From Rhodoligotrophos sp. CJ14 (GTDB lineage Bacteria; Pseudomonadota; Alphaproteobacteria; Rhizobiales; Im1): a stretch of DNA of 64,000 bases. The notes beneath the pieces are model-generated. The model was not told the origin of the DNA and did not search any database. It worked only from the letters and a program-made list of their open reading frames with translations. The stretch lies in assembly GCF_038811545.1 (NCBI RefSeq), contig NZ_CP133319.1, forward strand, positions 558,001 through 622,000, read 5' to 3'. The position numbers were made by a program, and so were the translations under genes. Below, piece after piece: positions 52,187 to 60,216 of this stretch (within the stretch, counting starts at the first letter, position 1; every line of letters begins with the position of its first letter).

Positions 52187-53740
52187 ATGGACGGCGTTGA
52201 ACTCGAAATCCTCTGGTCGAACCTGATTGCCATTGTGACCGAACGGTCCAAGGCCCTGCAGCGTATCGCCTTCAGCCCCATCGTGCGCGAGGCGGGAGAC
52301 TTGGCCTGCGCCCTGTTCGACCGGCGCGGCCGCATGGTCGCCCAGGCCAACACCGGCACCCCCGGCCACATCAACTCTCTTGCCTTTGCCGGTGCCCATC
52401 TCGCCCGTATTTTCGGCAATGACATCGCGCCGGGTGATGTTCTGATCACCAATGATCCCTGGCTGTCGGCCGGGCATTTCTTCGATATCACCACGCTCAC
52501 GCCGATCTTCGATGGCGACCGGCTGCTTGCCTATATCGGCTCGACGATCCACCACACCGATATTGGAGGCTATGGCATCGGTGCCGGCGCCCGCGATGTG
52601 CATGAGGAAGGCTTGTGGATCCCGCCGCTCAAGCTTTACGAGTGCGGCAAGCCCAACGCGGTGCTGCACGCCATGATCCGCCGCAACGTGCGCACGCCCG
52701 ATGCGGTCTTCGGTGATCTTGCAGCCCAGGTCTCCTCGGGCCAGTCCGCAGCCGAGCATCTCATCACCATGTGCAAGCGCTATGGCCTCATCGATATCGA
52801 GGAACTGTCGGATGAGATCATCAACCGCTCCGAGGAGGTGACCCGCGCCGCGATCCGCAAGCTCAAATCCGGCACCTACCACGGCGAGAGCCAATTCGAC
52901 GTGCCCGGCGGCGAGGTTATCACCCTGAAGACGGCGGTGACGGTGGACGCGGACAAGGGCGATATCACGGTTGATTTCACCGGATCATCGCCCCAGACCA
53001 CCACCGGCATCAACGTGGTGCTGAACTATACGCACGCCTATTCGACCTTCGCCGTGCGCAGCTGCCTCAACCCGGAGCTGCCCAACAACACCGGGTCGCT
53101 TGCGCCCATCAAGGTTGTCGCGCCGGAAGGCTCGATCGTGAATTGTAAATATCCGGCCCCCGTCAATGCCCGCCACGTGGTGGGCATGTATGTGCCGATG
53201 CCGATCCTCAAGGCGCTCTACCATGTGATGCCGGACCGGGTGCTGGCGGAAGGCTCGGGTGCCGTCTGGACCATCCAGATCCAGGGCAAGCGCGCCGATG
53301 GCGAGGCTTTCACCTCTTCAATGTTCAACTATTCCGGCGGCATGGGCGCCCGCGCCGAAAAGCCTGGCCCCAGCGCCACCTGCTATCCCACGGGCGTGGC
53401 TGCGGTGCCGGTTGAGATCCTGGAAGCCGCAATGCCCATCCTGTTCGATCGCAAGGAGCTGCGGGACGGCTCTGGCGGTGCGGGCCGCACCCGTGGCGGC
53501 GACGGCCAGGTCATTCAGTTCCGTATGATGACCAAGGATCAGTGGCTGCTCAATGCGGTGCCGAGCCGGCTGAATGAGGGGCCGGATGGCATTGGCGGAG
53601 GTGCGGCCGGTGCCGCGGGCCGCTTCCTGGTCAATGGCAAGGATGTGAGCGAGGCGCGCAAGCTCACCATGAATCCTGACGACGTGGTCGTGCTGGAGAC
53701 GCCGGGCGGCGGCGGCTATGGTGTACCGGCGGCAAGCTGA
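52187..53740 (+). CDS. hyuB: Hydantoinase/oxoprolinase B-type subunit (HyuB)
   Basis: A 517-residue partner of HyuA from ATG 52187, which has AGGAGAG upstream. Hallmarks: ILWSNLIAIVTERSKALQRIAFSPIVREAGD, GTPGHINSLAFAGAHL, NDPWLSAGHFFDITTLTPIF, HHTDIGGYGIGAGARDVHEEGLWIPPLKLY, and the Gly-rich C-terminus (GGGGYGVPAAS). Belongs to the hydantoinase B / oxoprolinase family that supplies the metal-dependent hydrolytic or carboxylating part. The HyuA-HyuB order and short spacing are standard. Confidence 0.93.
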   Translation: MDGVELEILWSNLIAIVTERSKALQRIAFSPIVREAGDLACALFDRRGRMVAQANTGTPGHINSLAFAGAHLARIFGNDIAPGDVLITNDPWLSAGHFFDITTLTPIFDGDRLLAYIGSTIHHTDIGGYGIGAGARDVHEEGLWIPPLKLYECGKPNAVLHAMIRRNVRTPDAVFGDLAAQVSSGQSAAEHLITMCKRYGLIDIEELSDEIINRSEEVTRAAIRKLKSGTYHGESQFDVPGGEVITLKTAVTVDADKGDITVDFTGSSPQTTTGINVVLNYTHAYSTFAVRSCLNPELPNNTGSLAPIKVVAPEGSIVNCKYPAPVNARHVVGMYVPMPILKALYHVMPDRVLAEGSGAVWTIQIQGKRADGEAFTSSMFNYSGGMGARAEKPGPSATCYPTGVAAVPVEILEAAMPILFDRKELRDGSGGAGRTRGGDGQVIQFRMMTKDQWLLNAVPSRLNEGPDGIGGGAAGAAGRFLVNGKDVSEARKLTMNPDDVVVLETPGGGGYGVPAAS

Positions 53741-53769
53741 CCGCCAATAAAAGGAGGGAGGACCGTTAA

Positions 53770-54915
53770 ATGAAGAAGCGCTTATCCCATTTGGCCATTG
53801 CGGCAAGCCTGCTGGCGGCAGGCTTCGCAACCGGCCAGGTTCATGCCCAGGAACCCTATAAGATCGGCATTGCCGCCGGACTGACCGGTTATGCCGCAAC
53901 CGTCGACCGTGCCTGGTCGGACGGCGTGAAGGTTGCTGCCGACGCGGTCAATGCCAAGGGCGGCGTGCTCGGCCACAAGCTCGAGGTGATCGTCGAGGAC
54001 AACCGCTCCGAGCCTCAGGATGCGGTGACCGTCTATCGCAAGATGATCAGCTCGGATGAGGTGAACATCTTCATTTCCGGCTGTGTCTCCGCGGGCAACA
54101 TGGCCGCGGCGCCCCAGGTCGTGCGCGCTGAAATCCCGATGGTCCTGTGCTCGATCCTGCCCAAGACCGAGAGCGACGTGAAATGGGCATTCTCGACCCT
54201 GCCGCCCGCGCGCTTCGAGATCGAGACGCGCCTGCAATATCTCAAGGACAAGACCAATATCCGCAAAGTGGGCGTGATGCACGACCCCTCGCCCTATGCC
54301 AACCTGCAGAAGGACGTTGCGGTCAAGATCGCCAAGGATTACGGCATCGAGCTCGTCGGCGTTGAGCAATACAAGACGAATGATGCCGATCTCAGCGTCA
54401 TCATCTCCAAGATGGCCTCTGCCGGCGCCGGCGCCATCCTGAAGATCGGCCTTGGTGGCACCACGCTCACCGCCGCCAAGAACATCAAGCAGCTTGGCCT
54501 CGACATGCTCTTGCTCACGAGCCTCGAGGATCTCGAGGTGTTCCGCCCGGTGGCCGAGGTTCTCGGCGATAAGTTCTTCTTCGTCGCCTCCCCGTCTCAG
54601 GTCTATGACGCCCTGCCCGACAGCCCCCTGAAGACCGAGATCAACCGCTTCCTCGAGCCCTGGAAGAAGCAATATGGCGATCGTGATCCCAACTGGGCCG
54701 GCCGCGGCTGGGATGCGGTGATGCTGACCGTTGCCGCCATCGAGAAGGGCAATTCGATCGAAGGCCCGTCTGTGCGCGATAACCTGGAGAAGATCACCGG
54801 CTACCAGGGCACGACCGGCATCTACAATTTCTCGCCCGAGAACCATCAAGGCATCACCAAGAACCCCTTCGTGCTCGGCCAGATCATCGATGGCCAGGTT
54901 AAGATCGTGAACTGA
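53770..54915 (+). CDS. Branched-chain-type ABC transporter substrate-binding protein
   Basis: A 381-residue periplasmic binding protein (family of LivK, type I fold). Signal peptide: KKRLSHLAIAASLLAAGFATG, cleaved near HAQ. Mature part begins EPYKIGIAAGLTGYAATVDRAWSDGVKVAADAVNAKGGVLGHKLEVIVEDNRSEPQ, standard for this family, and ends with YNFSPENHQGITKNPFVLGQI. A strong AAAGGAGGGAGG ribosome binding site precedes it. The ligand is not visible; the neighbouring HyuAB suggests a cyclic amide or aromatic acid rather than leucine. Confidence 0.93.
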   Translation: MKKRLSHLAIAASLLAAGFATGQVHAQEPYKIGIAAGLTGYAATVDRAWSDGVKVAADAVNAKGGVLGHKLEVIVEDNRSEPQDAVTVYRKMISSDEVNIFISGCVSAGNMAAAPQVVRAEIPMVLCSILPKTESDVKWAFSTLPPARFEIETRLQYLKDKTNIRKVGVMHDPSPYANLQKDVAVKIAKDYGIELVGVEQYKTNDADLSVIISKMASAGAGAILKIGLGGTTLTAAKNIKQLGLDMLLLTSLEDLEVFRPVAEVLGDKFFFVASPSQVYDALPDSPLKTEINRFLEPWKKQYGDRDPNWAGRGWDAVMLTVAAIEKGNSIEGPSVRDNLEKITGYQGTTGIYNFSPENHQGITKNPFVLGQIIDGQVKIVN

Positions 54916-54916
54916 G

Positions 54917-55642
54917 ATGGCGGCGTTGAGCACCCGCGACAAAATCATGGAGACGGCAGCGCTTGCGGCCCGCTATGGCCATGTGCAGGCCCTGCAGCCG
55001 ACCGACATCTATGTCGGCGAGGGCGAGCTTGTCGCGGTGCTCGGCCCCAATGGCGCGGGCAAGTCGACCCTGCTGCGCGCCATCGTGGGCTTGACCGCCA
55101 ATACCGGTGAGGTGCGTTTTCGCGGCACGCCCCTGCCCCGCGCCAATGTGGTGGCGGTGGCGGCCCGCGGCATCGTGCTGGTGCCTGAGGGCCGCGGGAT
55201 CTTCGGTCCGATGTCGGTTGCGGAAAATCTCGAGCTCGGTGCCTATCGTCTGAGCGATGGGCAGGAGTTCGAGCGCCGGCTGACCCGCGTTCTGGAGCTC
55301 TTTCCGCGGCTGAAGGAGCGCATGACCCAGACCGCGGGCTCGCTCTCTGGTGGCGAACAGCAGATGCTGGCAGTGGGCCGTGCTCTGATGGCGGACCCCA
55401 AGGTGCTGCTGCTCGATGAGCCCTCCCTCGGGCTTGCGCCGCGTGTCGTCTCAGAAATTCTGGAAACCTTGGGATCCCTCAACCGCGCCGGCCTGTCTGT
55501 ACTCCTTGTCGAGCAGAAGGCGCCCCTGGCGCTTGAGCTTGCCAATCGCGCCTATCTCTTGTCGACCGGGCGCGTCGTGGCCGAGATTGATCCCCGTGAG
55601 ATTAAGTCCCATGACGACCTCGCCCAGTACTACTTCACATGA
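54917..55642 (+). CDS. livF: ABC transporter ATP-binding protein, LivF-like
   Basis: A 241-residue ATPase: Walker A GPNGAGKSTLL, signature LSGGEQQMLAVGRALM, Walker B VLLLDEPSLGL, and VLLVEQKAPLALELANRAYLLSTGRV at the end, the LivF-type C-terminus. ATG at 54917 is one base after the binding-protein stop; ATG at 54947 is also possible. Its 3' end overlaps the LivM-like gene by 32 bases. Confidence 0.92.
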   Translation: MAALSTRDKIMETAALAARYGHVQALQPTDIYVGEGELVAVLGPNGAGKSTLLRAIVGLTANTGEVRFRGTPLPRANVVAVAARGIVLVPEGRGIFGPMSVAENLELGAYRLSDGQEFERRLTRVLELFPRLKERMTQTAGSLSGGEQQMLAVGRALMADPKVLLLDEPSLGLAPRVVSEILETLGSLNRAGLSVLLVEQKAPLALELANRAYLLSTGRVVAEIDPREIKSHDDLAQYYFT

Positions 55643-56627
55643 CCGCTGGCGCAGCGTGACCGGCGCGCAGCCCCGGACGAGGTGGCTGTGGCTGGCGCTG
55701 CCCGCCATCATCGGCTTGGGCCTCCTCGCCTATGCCTATACCGCTGGCGGCTACGTCATCTCGATCGTGAACTTCGCGCTGATCTACGCGATCTTCGTGA
55801 CGGGCCTCAATCTCTTCATGGGCTATGCGGGCCAGGTCTCGTTCGGCCAGAACGCCTTTGCCGGCATCAGCGGCTATGCCTCGGCCATCTTGACCACCAC
55901 CTATGGCTGGCCGCCCCTTGTGGCTCTGGTCGCGGGGGTCATCGGCGCGCTGATCGCGGCTGCGATCATCGGCTATCCCACGTTGCGCCTCAAAGGCCAT
56001 TACCTCGCCATGGCAACCCTTGCTGTCGGCCTCATCGTCTATGAGGTGGCCGTCGAATGGGATTCCGTGACCGCCGGCTATATGGGGATTTCCGGCATTC
56101 CGCCCATGGGGATCGGCGGTCTTGAGGCCTATTCGGATCAAGCCATGCTGATCATGCTGGCGGTGCTCGCAGCGCTCGCGATCCTGGCCGCCGCCGGCAT
56201 CCGCCATTCGCGCCTCGGCCGCGCGCTCGTCGCTATTGCCGGCAGCGAGGATGCCGCCCGCGCGCTGGGGATCAATGTCGCCCGCTACAAGCTCATCGCC
56301 TTTCTGATCTCGGCCGCTTATGCTGCCATCGCAGGTTCGCTCTTCGTGCATGTGGTGGGCTTCGTGAGCCCCGAAGTCTTCGGCCTGCACATGGTGATCC
56401 TGGCCTTTACCATGCTCTATATCGGCGGCATCGGCACCATCTTGGGACCGCTGATCGGCGCATTGATCATCAACGTGCTGCCCGAGACCTTCCGCGAGTT
56501 CAAGGACTATCAGGACCTCGCCTATGGTGCCGCCCTCATCCTGATCCTGATCTACATGCCGCGCGGTCTTGTAGGCCTCGCCGACCTCTGGCGCGACCGG
56601 CGCCAGGCGGCGGAGAAGCGCCCATGA
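55611..56627 (+). CDS. livM: ABC transporter permease, LivM-like
   Basis: A 338-residue inner-membrane protein of about nine hydrophobic segments. LFMGYAGQVSFGQNAFAGISGYASAIL and GYPTLRLKGHYLAMATLAVGLIVYEVAVEWDSVTAGYMG are the conserved LivM stretches; SEDAARALGINVARYKLIAF is the coupling helix. ATG at 55611 lies within livF. Short N-terminal cytoplasmic part precedes the first helix. Confidence 0.92.
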   Translation: MTTSPSTTSHDRWRSVTGAQPRTRWLWLALPAIIGLGLLAYAYTAGGYVISIVNFALIYAIFVTGLNLFMGYAGQVSFGQNAFAGISGYASAILTTTYGWPPLVALVAGVIGALIAAAIIGYPTLRLKGHYLAMATLAVGLIVYEVAVEWDSVTAGYMGISGIPPMGIGGLEAYSDQAMLIMLAVLAALAILAAAGIRHSRLGRALVAIAGSEDAARALGINVARYKLIAFLISAAYAAIAGSLFVHVVGFVSPEVFGLHMVILAFTMLYIGGIGTILGPLIGALIINVLPETFREFKDYQDLAYGAALILILIYMPRGLVGLADLWRDRRQAAEKRP

Positions 56628-57397
56628 TCCGCCTGCGCCTTGAGAATGTGTCCCGCGCTTTCGGCGGCCTGAGAGCCGTCGACCAGGTGAGCTTGGCCGT
56701 CGAGAGCAAGGGAGTTACCGCCATCATCGGTCCGAACGGGGCGGGCAAGACCACCTTGTTCAATCTGATCTCCGGGGCGTTGCCGCCGACCGATGGCCGC
56801 ATCTTTTTCGATGATCAAGAGATCACGGGGCTTGCCCCCGAAAAGATTGCCGCCCGCGGTCTCGTCCGCACCTTCCAGCTGGTGCAGCTCTTCCAGGACC
56901 TGACCGTGCTGGAGAATGTCAAGGTTGGCCGGCATCTCCACACGAAAGGTGGCCTCATCGCCGCCCTGTTCCGCACGCCACAGGCACGGCGCGAGGAGCG
57001 CGAGGTTGACGAACGGGCGCGCGGGCTGCTCGACTTCGTCGGCCTTGGTGCCCAGGCCGAAATGCGCGCAGCGGTTCTCCCCTACGGCCAGCAGCGTCTG
57101 CTGGAGATTGCCCGCGCCCTCGCGACCGAGCCCAAGCTGATCGCCATGGACGAGCCCGCCGCCGGCTTGAACACCGAAGAGAGCAAGCGCTTGAGCGAGA
57201 TGATCCGGCGCATTGCCGATCAGGGAACCACGGTGCTGCTCATCGAGCACGATATGAACCTGGTGATGAACACCGCCGACCGTATCGCCGTCCTCGATTT
57301 CGGCAAGCATATTGCTGAAGGAACGCCCGAGGAGATTCGCACCAACCCGGCGGTGCTCAGGGCCTATCTCGGGGATAAGGAGGCCGCCCATGCCTGA
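56624..57397 (+). CDS. livG: ABC transporter ATP-binding protein, LivG-like
   Basis: A 257-residue ATPase, ATG overlapping the livM stop (ATGA). Walker A GPNGAGKTTLF, the LivG-specific RTFQLVQLFQDLTVLENVKVG, signature YGQQRLLEIARALAT (in place of LSGGQ), Walker B IAMDEPAAGLN and H-loop LLIEHDMNLVMN. Partner of the LivF-like ATPase. Confidence 0.94.
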   Translation: MIRLRLENVSRAFGGLRAVDQVSLAVESKGVTAIIGPNGAGKTTLFNLISGALPPTDGRIFFDDQEITGLAPEKIAARGLVRTFQLVQLFQDLTVLENVKVGRHLHTKGGLIAALFRTPQARREEREVDERARGLLDFVGLGAQAEMRAAVLPYGQQRLLEIARALATEPKLIAMDEPAAGLNTEESKRLSEMIRRIADQGTTVLLIEHDMNLVMNTADRIAVLDFGKHIAEGTPEEIRTNPAVLRAYLGDKEAAHA

Positions 57398-58268
57398 TAT
57401 GACCTTCCTCGCCCAGGCCCTGGTGAGCGGCATCTCGACCGGCTGCATCTACGGGCTCGTCGGCATCGGCTTTTGCGTGATCTACAATGCGAGCGGCATC
57501 GTGAATTTCGCGCAAGGCGCCTTCGTGATGCTGGGCGGCATTGTCACCTACAGCCTCTTTGCCTCCGCCGGCGTGCCGATGTTGCTGGCCGCCGTGCTCG
57601 CAACCCTCGTTGTGGCCATCGGCGGCGTTATTCTCGAGCGTGTGGTCGTGCGCCCCTTGTGGGACCGTAACGCGACCATTTTCGTCATGATCTTGGCAAC
57701 CCTTGCCGCCCAGATCGTGGTCGAGCGAGCAACCCTCATCCTGGTCGGTGATCAGCCCAAGACATTGCCCGTCTTCACCGATCTGCCGCCGCTCCGCATC
57801 GGCAATGTGGCAATCGGCTACCAGATCATCTGGATTATAGGCGCGTCCCTCCTGATCATTGCCCTGCTCGGCGCCTTCTTCAAATCGACCAAGGTGGGCA
57901 AGGCAATGCGGGCCTGCGCCATCAATCGCGAGGCCGCCATGCTGCAGGGCATCCCGGTCTCCCGCATGCTGGCTTTGTCCTTCGCCCTGAGCGCAGCGCT
58001 CGGCGCAATCGCGGGGATCCTGATCACACCCACCCAGTACACGGCCTTCAATGTCGGCGTACCCTTTGCGATCTCCGGCTTCATTGCCGCGATTGTGGGG
58101 GGCTTTGGGCGGCCCTTCGGCGCCTTTCTCGGCGGCATCATGCTGGGTCTCGCCCAGGCGGTCGCTGTCGTTTTCCTGGATGCCGGCCTCAAGAACGTCG
58201 CCGCACTTACCGTTTTGCTGCTCTTCCTCTTCGTCCGACCCAGCGGCCTCTTGGGTGCTGCCAAATAA
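57390..58268 (+). CDS. livH: ABC transporter permease, LivH-like
   Basis: A 292-residue membrane protein from ATG 57390, preceded by AAGGAGG and overlapping livG by eight bases. Typical stretches: GISTGCIYGLVGIGFCVIYNASGIVNFAQGAFVMLGG (LivH signature with its FAQG), LERVVVRPL, and the coupling helix NREAAMLQGIPVSRMLAL. Completes a five-gene importer with both ATPases and both permeases. Confidence 0.93.
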   Translation: MPDMTFLAQALVSGISTGCIYGLVGIGFCVIYNASGIVNFAQGAFVMLGGIVTYSLFASAGVPMLLAAVLATLVVAIGGVILERVVVRPLWDRNATIFVMILATLAAQIVVERATLILVGDQPKTLPVFTDLPPLRIGNVAIGYQIIWIIGASLLIIALLGAFFKSTKVGKAMRACAINREAAMLQGIPVSRMLALSFALSAALGAIAGILITPTQYTAFNVGVPFAISGFIAAIVGGFGRPFGAFLGGIMLGLAQAVAVVFLDAGLKNVAALTVLLLFLFVRPSGLLGAAK

Positions 58269-58279
58269 GGAGCTACGTC

Positions 58280-58612
58280 ATGGATCTGCACGCGATCGAC
58301 TGGAACGCCATCCCCTGGACACCGGTGCGCGCCGGCGTCAAACGCAAGGTGTTTCATGGCGAGGGGGCAACCGTCACCCTGCACAAGCTGATGCCGGGTC
58401 ATGAGCCGAAGCCCCACAGCCATCCCAACGAGCAGATCGCCTATATCATGGCGGGCCGCATCAAGTTCTTCGTCGGCGACCAGGAGCACGTGATGGGGCC
58501 CGGCTCCCTTCTGCTCATTCCGCCCAATGTGACCCATTGGGGCGAGGTGATCGGCGATGAGCCGGTGCTGAACCTGGATGTGTTTACGCCCAAGCGCCCG
58601 GAATATACGTGA
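58280..58612 (+). CDS. Cupin-domain protein
   Basis: A 110-residue single-cupin protein. Motif 1: PGHEPKPHSHPNEQIAYIMAGRIKFFVG with the metal-binding His-His-Glu pattern; motif 2: GPGSLLLIPPNVTHWGEVIG with the fourth ligand His. Small metal-dependent dioxygenase, isomerase or sugar/aromatic-binding protein are all possible. Eleven bases after livH, inside the operon, so it probably acts on the imported compound or a ring-opened product. Confidence 0.88.
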   Translation: MDLHAIDWNAIPWTPVRAGVKRKVFHGEGATVTLHKLMPGHEPKPHSHPNEQIAYIMAGRIKFFVGDQEHVMGPGSLLLIPPNVTHWGEVIGDEPVLNLDVFTPKRPEYT

Positions 58613-58668
58613 TCGCGCATGGATCAGCCTCGCGCCGGTAAGCCGGTGCCTCGACCGGGAGGATGCTC

Positions 58669-60189
58669 ATGAATCTTGCGCTTTGGCTGGAGCGATGGGG
58701 CCGGGCCGATCCGAACCGGACCGCCATCGGCTTCGGCACCCGCCTCCATTCGACCTATGGCGAGCTTGCCGAGCGAGCGGCACGGATCGCCGGTGCCCTG
58801 CGCAACGGCTTCGGCCTTAGCGATGGCGAGCGGGTTGCGATCATCGCCAAGAACATGCCGGAATATGCCGAGGCGCTCTACGGCATCTGGGCTGCGGGCC
58901 TTGTGGCGGTGCCCTGCAATGCCAAGCTCCATGGCAGCGAATTCGGATATATTCTTGAGCAATCGGGGGCGCGCATCGCATTCGTCTCCGAGAGCTTGCG
59001 TGACACCGTCGCCCCTTTTGCCCCAAAGACGCTAGAGGCGCTGATCCCCATCGGCAATGCGGATTACCGCAAGCTGCTCACCGCCGACCCGATCCCTGTC
59101 ATCGCCCGCAACATCGATGACGTGGCCTGGCTGTTCTATACCTCCGGCACCACGGGCCGGCCGAAAGGCGCCATGCTCACCCATGGCAATCTCGCGGTTA
59201 TGTCTTATGCTTACCTCGCCGAGGTCGACCCGACGGAGCCCGGCGACACGATCCTCCATGCCGCCCCCTTGAGCCATGGGTCGGGCCTCTATATGCAGCC
59301 CCACATCATGCGCGGGGCGGTGAATGTCGTGCCCGAGAGCGGCGGCTTCGAGCCCGAGGAGATCTTCGCCCTTGCCGAGCATTGGCGGCGCATGTCCTTC
59401 TTTGCCGCGCCCACCATGATCAAGCGCATGCTGGCCCAGACGGCCGATTTCGACGTGAGCGCCCTGCGGACCATCACCTATGGCGGTGGCCCCATGTATC
59501 TCGAGGATGCACGTGCCGCCTTCGAGCGCTTCGGCCCGCGTATCGCGCAGATCTTCGGCCAGGGCGAGAGCCCGATGACCATCACCAAACTGTCAAAGCA
59601 GGTGATCGCCGATCGCGACCATCCGCGCTGGCTCGAGCGGCTCGCATCCGTGGGCGTCCCCTTCTCCTGCCTTGAGATGCGCATCGTCGATGGCGACGGC
59701 CGGCCGCTTGCCACCGGCGAGACCGGCGAGATTGCCTGCCGCGGCCCGATCGTCATGGCCGGCTATTGGCAGAACCCCGACGCGACCGCAAAGACCATAC
59801 GGGACGGCTGGCTTCTGACCGGTGATATGGGCGTGCTCGATGAGGATGGCTATCTCACCCTCAAGGATCGCTCGAAGGATATGATAATATCCGGCGGTAC
59901 CAATATCTACCCGCGAGAGGTCGAGGAGGTGCTATTGCAGCACAAAGCGGTGCGCGAGGCCTCCGTCATCGGCAGGCCGGATCCCGAATGGGGTGAGATC
60001 GTCGTGGCCTATGTCGTCGGTGACACGACCGCGGAGGAGCTCGATCGGTTCTGTATAGAGCACATCGCGCGCTTCAAGCGGCCCAAGCGTTATGTGTTCG
60101 TGGATGCGCTGCCCAAGAACAATTACGGCAAAATCCTCAAGACAGCCCTGCGTGAACAGGACCGCGGCCCTGTGGCAAGCTCCGGATAA
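58669..60189 (+). CDS. AMP-dependent acyl-CoA synthetase/ligase
   Basis: A 506-residue acyl-adenylating enzyme activating a carboxylate to its CoA thioester. ATG at 58669 is chosen since GGGAGG lies eight bases upstream; an ATG at 58663 touches that site. Motifs: LFYTSGTTGRPKGAMLTHGN (AMP-binding loop), AFERFGPRIAQIFGQGES, GEIACRGPIVMAGYWQNPDAT, GWLLTGDMGVLDEDGYLTLKDRSKDMIISGGTNIYPREVEEV (hinge region) and NNYGKILKTALR with the catalytic Lys. Resembles long-chain or aryl/aryloxy-acid ligases. Last gene of the hyuAB operon, pointing to a CoA-thioester stage after ring opening. Confidence 0.95.
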   Translation: MNLALWLERWGRADPNRTAIGFGTRLHSTYGELAERAARIAGALRNGFGLSDGERVAIIAKNMPEYAEALYGIWAAGLVAVPCNAKLHGSEFGYILEQSGARIAFVSESLRDTVAPFAPKTLEALIPIGNADYRKLLTADPIPVIARNIDDVAWLFYTSGTTGRPKGAMLTHGNLAVMSYAYLAEVDPTEPGDTILHAAPLSHGSGLYMQPHIMRGAVNVVPESGGFEPEEIFALAEHWRRMSFFAAPTMIKRMLAQTADFDVSALRTITYGGGPMYLEDARAAFERFGPRIAQIFGQGESPMTITKLSKQVIADRDHPRWLERLASVGVPFSCLEMRIVDGDGRPLATGETGEIACRGPIVMAGYWQNPDATAKTIRDGWLLTGDMGVLDEDGYLTLKDRSKDMIISGGTNIYPREVEEVLLQHKAVREASVIGRPDPEWGEIVVAYVVGDTTAEELDRFCIEHIARFKRPKRYVFVDALPKNNYGKILKTALREQDRGPVASSG

Positions 60190-60216
60190 GCGCCAAACCG
60201 GAAAGCCGTCCGCTGT

